Shown piece after piece: positions 57,543-64,000 of a DNA stretch of 64,000 nucleotides. How positions within the stretch are numbered: the stretch's first letter is position 1; the number at the start of each line of letters is the position of its first letter. The position numbers and the translations under genes are program-made. The DNA is taken from the NCBI GenBank assembly GCA_001986395.2, contig MQVO02000004.1, forward strand, positions 620,001-684,000. Reading direction: 5' to 3'. The notes beneath the pieces were generated by a model. It did no database searches, was not told where the DNA came from, and was given only the letters and a program-made list of their open reading frames with translations. Source of the DNA: Irpex lacteus (lineage: Eukaryota; Basidiomycota; Agaricomycetes; Polyporales; Irpicaceae).

Positions 57543-59035
57543 TCACTGGAAGCTACTAACGCCATTCTTAAACAGCTCGAAGATATCCAGGGGGAACGCA
57601 TTCGCGATCGCAGTATAACCCGCAACGTTGGGATGCAAAAAGTCCCCCGAGTTAAACGTAGGGTTCAGCTGTGTAGGGTTGCTCGGGTCTCGTACGATAG
57701 CGTCGAAATCAACGACATGGTCAAACCAGCCACTGTTCTTGATAAAATCGTTAATCCGCTGCCGCGTCTTCTCCCTCTCTGGGTTGCTGTACGGTTGGAT
57801 CGTGCTGTTGGGTGCACCGAACGGCGTGATCGTCGCCGCGAAGATAGGAATTCCGAGTTCGTGCACTCGGACGACTATTTGCTTGAACGCTTGGATGAGA
57901 CGGTCACCGACGACTTGTTGGGAGGTGGGGTCTGTTGGTGCTGTGCCGATGTCGTTGACACCTTCGAAGATCATGGCGTAGCGGACGCCAGATTGTGCGA
58001 TGATGTCTCGCTCGATACGGCCGGCCGCTGCAGGACCGAGACCGTCTGCGAGGATACGATTGCCACCCGCTGCTTGGTTGAATACCGCAATGTTCTTTGT
58101 TGCCGCGTTTTGTTGCATTCGACGCAGTACGAGGTCAGGCCATCTGTTGAAAGGATGTGTGAATTAAAATTCACTTTTGGGCAGGATCGATTTAAGTTCA
58201 CTTACCTGTTGTTGGCATCTGTATCGCTGCCTCTGCCGTCCGTGATACTATCCCCTACAATACCAAACGCCACGGTAGAGGGAGGTGACCAAACCTCGAC
58301 TGCGCTGACAAAGAACCTATCGGATAATATGAGCTGGAAGTACTCGCAAACAGCCTCCGCTACTCACCAATGTGCCGCGCTCTGAATGCTCGGGTTTGTG
58401 ATCGTCAAGTTCGTCGCGCTAACCTCGTTTCCATTGACAAACCACGACGTCGTCCTACTTCCCGGGTGAGAAGTGATCAAGTTCGTCGTCTGTCCATTCG
58501 CCAGGAAGATCGTCACAGTGATCATAGACTGGGGCTGGACGGGGAAATTCAAGGGATCGGAAACTGCGAGTCCTGCGTTCGGAATAATGATGGATGTATT
58601 CCCGCTGAAAGTCACCGTCTGAAGCGTCTTGGGTTGAATTGCTGAGACTCCGGCGGACCCATTGAAGGGTAGTGCGACGGTGACGGCGGTGATGGGAAGG
58701 TCTGTTACACCGAATGCGTTGGAGAAGCGGAGGCGGATTTGTGGGCCACCAACGGACATGTGCAGAGTTTGGCGGATCGTAGAGTTTTGGAAGACTACAT
58801 TGGTGCCGTTCTACATTCCGGGGTTAATAGGTCGGTTAGAGGAAGATATTTGTGGTTGACGTACGAATGGAGGTGGAGGCAAGTTGGTAGACTCAGTCAG
58901 CTGTGGCATAGACGTCCATGTGTCTACCCAGTGGCCATTCGAAAACGCAGGTTTGATGGTGCTAGGGGGCGTCGCTACTACTCCCCAGAGCAAGTTCAGT
59001 GCAAACGCAAACGAAACAAGACGGAGTGCAACCAT
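57543..59035 (-). CDS. secreted SGNH/GDSL hydrolase (carbohydrate-esterase-like)
   Basis: An extracellular serine esterase of the SGNH fold. Four exons agree in phase: 59035-58865, 58810-58368, 58316-58206 and 58143-57543 (441 residues). Signal peptide MVALRLVSFAFALNLLWGVVA. A beta-rich N-terminal domain of about 200 residues (WVDTWTSMPQL, then FSNAFGVTDLPI) precedes the catalytic domain. The SGNH blocks are GDSITDG with Ser228, GGNR, GVNDIG, and D409/H412 in GDFLHPN. Several N-glycosylation sequons (NGT, NST, NTS, NLT) fit secretion. This two-domain layout is common in fungal GDSL enzymes thought to act on plant cell-wall esters or lipids; the substrate cannot be told. Confidence 0.93.
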
Positions 59036-60559
59036 GGCGGACGAGCAGCGTTGAACGTGTCTTGCAAGCCGTACAATCGTGGACCTCGTTAGGGGGCGGG
59101 CGAGCTATCCTGACTGCGTCACCAAGTATTTGTACTGAACAGAGCCGGTAAAAAGTGTTGTCCCGCAATAGATGTCATTCTGGCTCACCTGCGCCCGACG
59201 ATGCTAGCACGCCGTCTTCTTGAACTTCCAGAAACGCGCCTGACCAGCCGGGCCGCAACCTGGGAAGCTGCGTCTGAGAATATTTTGTCATTTGCGAATG
59301 GCAAGTCTATCCTCGGGGTCAGCTGGTAGATGAAGGTGCGTTCCGTGGCAGCTTTGGCCGACAAAACAGCGAGGCGTGGATTTGTTGTATCCTGATTGTG
59401 CGGCGTTCATCTGAAGAACGTCCGTGATCTTTATACCAGGTGATTCTGCGCGCTGTATGAGGCTGTATGGAGAAGGCAGAGATATTCTTAACTCTTCTGA
59501 AGCTACAAGTGGGTAGGTCAACAGACTGCACACAGGACAGAAACTGCGAAAGACTGACATTTCAGGGGCCGGTCTCGGCTCATAGCCCTTCGGCACCTTT
59601 CAAATGCGTATCGTTGAAATTCAATGACGTGAAAGCGGTCGCGCACTCGATACACACGCGGTACTTTCGGGTGTTGGCCACGAATTCCTTCTCCATATGG
59701 TGACCTCAACAAGAATAGAACACTAGGTGCTGGAGATTGGCGGAGGCTGTGTGAGGATCGGCGCGGACACGTCTCTCAGGAGCAGAAACGTCATAAGTGC
59801 ATAAGTACCTGACCACAATCCAGAGTATGTCGTACTAAATTCGTAGTATCAATCAACAACCAGAAAATTAGTTGGTGATAATGTCAACTCTAGCACAGGT
59901 CTGAACATAAGTACTGCACTGTAGAGGAAATATAGTCATGAGGGCAGCAACAAAAGCGGTACTGATGCGACCCTCATAATTGCATGGCGGACATACCTCA
60001 TGTAGGGCATGATCGTTGTCACGCAAACAACAGGTCGTGTTGATTGTGTGTGCAACGAGTTTGACAAGTAGAATGGTCCGGGTCACAGTCACGCTTGTGT
60101 CTGAAATCCGAAGAGCCAATATCGAGGACCAAAAATTGAACGTCGAACTGTTGTCGGTAGAGATGGCCATTGGAATGAGGAAGAATATCTTGAGTTGCGT
60201 CGGGCGACGAGCAACCTGGGTTTGGTCAAGGGCGGGCAAAGAGCGGGGAGCGCCGTCAGAGTGTCGGGTCACAGATTAGCGCCTATTTTGTTGTCACAAA
60301 GTCACGCGGTTTTGGTGAGGCTGGCCCTGGCGTGATTGTCTAAAAGTGTCACGCCTGTCGGGTTTCCATCACGGCGGTCAGCCATTTCTTCACGACTTTC
60401 TTCTGCCCACCATCGTCGTGTCCAAAGTCGACGAGCTCGACGAGCCCGCTGGTCCCTTCATTCACCCCTCACATTCTTTTCAACGTCTGCTAGCAAGCAC
60501 TCACTTTACTTCAACCTTCCGCTCAAATTACACGAACCCCGCCTCCCAATTAACCCGAC
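59036..60559. other. gene-free stretch, 1.5 kb
   Basis: Divergent spacer between the esterase and the SH3 protein. Minus-strand frames at 59288-59596 and 59868-60272 lack features or an ATG. CT-rich tracts at 60360-60540 precede the SH3 gene start. Confidence 0.55.
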
Positions 60560-61726
60560 ATGTCTGGCCATTTCCAACCAGTTGCCGCCGTCCATCGCCA
60601 CTACAAACGTGCCTCCCCGGCGCGTCTGCAAGCTCGCGATCTTCTCGACGGGCTCGATGGACTCAACGTCTTTGGCAAGGACGATGACAAGATCGAGGGG
60701 CTGACCACCTCTGCGACCACCCTCGTGCAGACCCTTGCATTGCCGCAGACGACCATTCTGCACACCGAAGTAGTCCCCATCGTTGTACCAGTGACCGCGA
60801 AAGCGACAGTGACGTCGACTTCAACCTCCGCGACATCGACGTCCACGAGCTCGTCTTCGTCCTCCTCTAGTTCGAGCAGCTCCAGCTCGTCCAGCTCCTC
60901 GTCTTCGTCGAGTTCCTCCTCTACCTCAAGCAGCTCCTCCAGCTCTATTTTGTCGAGCAGCAGCATTTTGTCCCCTACCATTCCCTCTACAGCTGCTTCG
61001 GCCACCCACGCTACCAATGCAAACCACGCCGCATCCGTGACCTCTTCTGCTCACCCCAGTGCTACTGCAGCAGATGCGTCAAGCGCAGCCGCGCAACACC
61101 ACAGCGGCCTCTCCGGTGGTGCTATTGCTGGTATTGTAATTGTGGTCATCCTGGCTGTTTGCGCTTTGGCCGTCTTTATCGTTCGCAAGACCCTCCTGCG
61201 CAGACGCCAAAACAGGCGCATGACATGGACTCCTACCACGTTCCCGAAGCCTGCGCAGGAGTCGAACATGTTCAACGAGAAACTCAACAATGGCAGTCTA
61301 CCTCCTGTTCCCGAGAAGCCATTCACGCCCCCGGTTGTTCCACTTCCTCCTCCACCGATGTCTTACAACAACCCGGCACCCATGAACACCATGTCCCCTA
61401 CGCTCCAACCCGCCCTCGGTGCTCCTGCTGTCGCCCTTACCCCCGCGGGATCCAACGTTGCCACGGTCCGCTGCACCTTCGTTCCCAACCTCCCTGACGA
61501 GCTCTCTATCACCGCTGGCGAGACCATCCGCGTTTTGAACGAGTACGATGATGGCTGGGCTTTGTGCGCGAACGAGCGTGGTGAACAGGGTGTCGTACCG
61601 GTCGAATGCTTTGTGCGCGCTAGACCCAGCAACGGACAGTATCCCGGCCAAGGCACTGGCGACTGGAGGATGTCGAGGCGTGCGAGCAGCTTGAACGGCG
61701 CATCTGGCGTCGTTCCTCGCTACTGA
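60560..61726 (+). CDS. single-pass membrane protein with Ser-rich ectodomain and C-terminal SH3 domain
   Basis: 388 residues in one uninterrupted exon, unusual for this window. The N-terminal half is Ser/Thr-rich, with 25 consecutive serines at about residues 97-121. It is probably extracellular and O-mannosylated. One hydrophobic span at about 185-208 (GIVIVVILAVCALAVFIV) is followed by a basic stop-transfer stretch (KTLLRRRQNRR). A proline-rich part (PPPPM) leads to an SH3 domain at about 299-352, with ALYDY-like TFVPNLPDEL, EYDDGWALC and GVVPVECF. There is no classical signal peptide, so the span may act as signal anchor. The layout resembles fungal surface sensors such as Fus1-type SH3 proteins; a role in polarity or wall sensing is inference. 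Confidence 0.88.
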   Translation: MSGHFQPVAAVHRHYKRASPARLQARDLLDGLDGLNVFGKDDDKIEGLTTSATTLVQTLALPQTTILHTEVVPIVVPVTAKATVTSTSTSATSTSTSSSSSSSSSSSSSSSSSSSSSSSSSTSSSSSSSILSSSSILSPTIPSTAASATHATNANHAASVTSSAHPSATAADASSAAAQHHSGLSGGAIAGIVIVVILAVCALAVFIVRKTLLRRRQNRRMTWTPTTFPKPAQESNMFNEKLNNGSLPPVPEKPFTPPVVPLPPPPMSYNNPAPMNTMSPTLQPALGAPAVALTPAGSNVATVRCTFVPNLPDELSITAGETIRVLNEYDDGWALCANERGEQGVVPVECFVRARPSNGQYPGQGTGDWRMSRRASSLNGASGVVPRY

Positions 61727-62758
61727 TCGGGCCCATATACCGCGTCACGTATGTACTGACTGTCTGATGTTGTATACCAAATTCATTAACGTCCGTGACA
61801 CACAGACGACTGATATAAACTATTTGTTCCTGTTTATTCGTCCGCCGTTGTGCAAGCGGAAGTCATCACTTCTGCTTCTTCTGTACAGCGTGTATTATCT
61901 CTACCGCTCGCGCTGTATAGGAACCCTTATACCCTTCCCCTGTCTTATATATCTCAAACTCAATTGATCTCTTATCCCCTCCCCCTCCTTGACATCCGTC
62001 CTCCCCTGCTTCGCTTCCTCTCGTCGTTGACTGAGTCAATTCTACGTTTCCTCCCTGAGTCTTTAGTCTTGGCCTGTTCATTTCATTTTCTCCTCGGTTC
62101 TTTGAGGTGGTTGACTGAGTGTGTTGTAGAATACTGCTTGGTTCGAAGATGTAGATACTAACACGTTGAGCGTACGTTCATCGCGACATTGAATGTCGAA
62201 TTCGATCGCAATATTAATGCTTATTATGTTGCCTATCATGTCGCCATTCATTCGACGCAAAAACTTCTGAGGATAGATCAATGCGCATATATAGACTGAA
62301 AGGATACGAAACATGGGATACAAGTACATGCAAGAAAAGCTAGCGGGAACGGTCGACGACAATAAACCGGAGAGAAACTAAGGTACAAGAAGCTCATACA
62401 TAATAACTAATACTACTAATTATCGCAGCACACCATTATGTACGCTGTAAAGCATAATGTTGTCGACGATAAAGTCTGAGCTGTATATTGAGTTGACTTT
62501 TTTGTTTGCATAATCTGGAAAGTCAACTACAACGTACCTCGCAAACCCGGTGCGGTTTCTGTTCAGATAATAAACAAGCGATGCAGTAGTCAAAAAGTCG
62601 CCGCACCCAGACAGCACAGGTCCTGTATGAAGCTTAAGGGTGGGAGACTACCGTGACGCTGCTCAATAGTATTTGAAGGATTGCTTATCAGATAACCACA
62701 ACTGCACAGCCGCCGTTTTGATCAGGTCCCTCTTTATCCTTCCGCCTCAAACCTCAAG
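61727..62758. other. intergenic spacer, about 1 kb
   Basis: 3' UTR of the SH3 gene and promoter of TAH18. Nothing else recognised. Confidence 0.55.
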
Positions 62759-64000
62759 ATGACCTACAACCACCATGTTGATCACGCTCAGCACCACAAC
62801 CACCATATCATCCACCACCATGGCGAGGAAGATGAGGAGGAAGAGCCAAGAGAGGTCTCGATTCTATACGCAACAGAGACTGGGAATGCACAAGACGTGG
62901 CTGAACGTCTAGCGCGGTTGTGTCGTAGACTGCATTTCGAGGTGCAACTCGCCAGTCTGGACGAGTATGAAGCGGTGAGTACATCTTTAAACCATCTTCT
63001 CCTTCGACATACATCTCATCTTACGAACTGCACAGGACTCTCTATTCTCTGCCCATACTGCCATCTTCGTCGTGTCCACCACAGGTTCCGGGCGCGAACC
63101 TCGTTCAATGACGGCCTTCTGGCAATCCCTACTCCGTGCAGATCTCCCTTCCGACCTATTCGACCATCTCGCTTTCGCTGTATTTGGTCTCGGAGATACA
63201 GCATACGAGAAGTTCTGCTGGGCTGCTAAACTACTTGAGAGACGGCTGCTGAGTCTTGGCGCCACGCAACTTATTGAGCGGGGGGATGCGGATGACCAAC
63301 ACCATCTTGGGTAAGCACTACGACAACATTTAGAGATAATTATCTTATATGGGACGTTGTAGTATTGATGGGGCATTGGACCCATGGATTGAGAAGCTTT
63401 CGAGCGAGCTCTTGGTCGCCTTCCCTCTACCTCCTGGGCTTGAGGTCTTGCCTGACGGCAAACCTCCCCCTCGTGTCTCTGTCACGGAGCTAGTAGATTC
63501 TGTAAAGCTGGATCTCATTAATATGCAGGGGAACCTTCGGGATGAGTATCTCGTTAGCACTGTCACTCGTAATGAACGCATTACAAGCGACGATTGGTAC
63601 CAAGACACTCGACATCTCCAATTTGAATTCGACCGGGACATAGAGTGAGTGATGTGCCACGACATCCTGCTTTTACGAACTTGAACTTGCCTTTATCTTA
63701 GGTACCGCCCGGGAGATATTGCGGTCATTCACCCAATCGTACCGGCCCCTGACGTCGACTCCTTCCTCATAAATATGGGATGGGCAAATATTGCCAACGA
63801 CCCGTTTACCGTCACGCATCTTCTCCCAGAGCAATCACTCCCACCTCGGATGCCACGCACTGTCACACTGCGTCTGCTGTTCAGTAAATTCTTGGATATA
63901 AATGCAGTACCGAGAAAGGGGTTCTTTGCTCTTCTCCGGCATTTCACCACCGACGATATGGAGAGCGAGAAGCTGGACGAGTTCTTGGTTGGAGAGCATG
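62759..64000 (+). CDS. TAH18: TAH18/NDOR1 NADPH-dependent diflavin oxidoreductase, 5' part
   Basis: Passes electrons from NADPH through FAD and FMN to the DRE2 iron-sulfur protein in cytosolic Fe-S cluster assembly. The gene runs off the right edge. Exons seen: 62759-62974, 63036-63310, 63363-63644 and 63702 onward, in phase. The flavodoxin domain is clear: SILYATETGNAQDVAERLA, VVSTTGSGREP and FGLGDTAYEKFCWAAKLLERR. The start of the FAD-binding domain follows (YRPGDIAVIHP). Ahead of the conserved start lies an odd 30-residue leader with ten His in the first 21 residues, then seven acidic residues in a row. Confidence 0.94.

Noticed and set aside
1..64000. CRISPR arrays, insertion sequences, LTR elements
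   Set aside because: No direct-repeat arrays, transposase or reverse-transcriptase motifs, or long terminal repeats seen.

Overview
The window looks like nuclear DNA of a basidiomycete fungus, most likely an agaricomycete. Nearly every recognisable gene is cut by many short introns of about 50-65 nt with GT(A/G)NGT donors and CTRAY-type branch sites. Two fungal-type heterotrimeric G-protein gamma subunits, serine-rich GPI-anchored cupredoxins, an EF-hand type-II NADH dehydrogenase and a DAL5-like transporter point the same way. I rebuilt the gene models by hand from conserved motifs and by requiring phase agreement at every junction. They have no transcript support.

Layout, left half. 1-1085: the end of an unrecognised gene whose reading frame is broken. 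2007-5668: S-adenosylmethionine synthetase and an ARO8-type aminotransferase, both on the minus strand. 5669-7632: no gene seen. 7633-10510: mitochondrial type-II NADH dehydrogenase, convergent with CLP1 (mRNA 3'-end processing), then CTF18 (clamp loading, sister-chromatid cohesion), then a 15-exon transporter. 21801-24860: a myotubularin phosphatase with an apparent one-base frameshift, sharing a divergent promoter region with a metaxin-like mitochondrial import gene. 26715-30020: a TLC-domain membrane protein and an unrecognised coiled-coil protein.

Layout, right half. From about 30.7 to 52.2 kb the window is dominated by small secreted or signalling genes. Two G-gamma paralogues (30753 and 46721) flank most of the region. 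Three genes (32128-33403, 37120-37801, 49612-50267) form a family of GPI-anchored-looking proteins that I do not recognise. One of them carries two copies of its domain, and two share a duplicated upstream region. Three GPI-anchored cupredoxins (40636-41397, 42390-43080, 51329-52140) are interleaved with them. All six secreted genes have a TATA-like box 120-270 bp upstream of the start codon. A FAD monooxygenase, a GH43 glycosidase and a mitochondrial thioredoxin lie among them. The rest holds VPS54 (endosome-to-Golgi tethering), an intron-containing tRNA-Gln, a secreted SGNH hydrolase, a serine-rich single-pass SH3 protein, and the 5' part of TAH18 (diflavin reductase of cytosolic iron-sulfur assembly), which runs off the right edge.

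The housekeeping genes show no common pathway. The most interesting part is the interleaved expansion of two TATA-driven secreted families between 32 and 52 kb, which looks like a local, lineage-specific cell-surface gene cluster.
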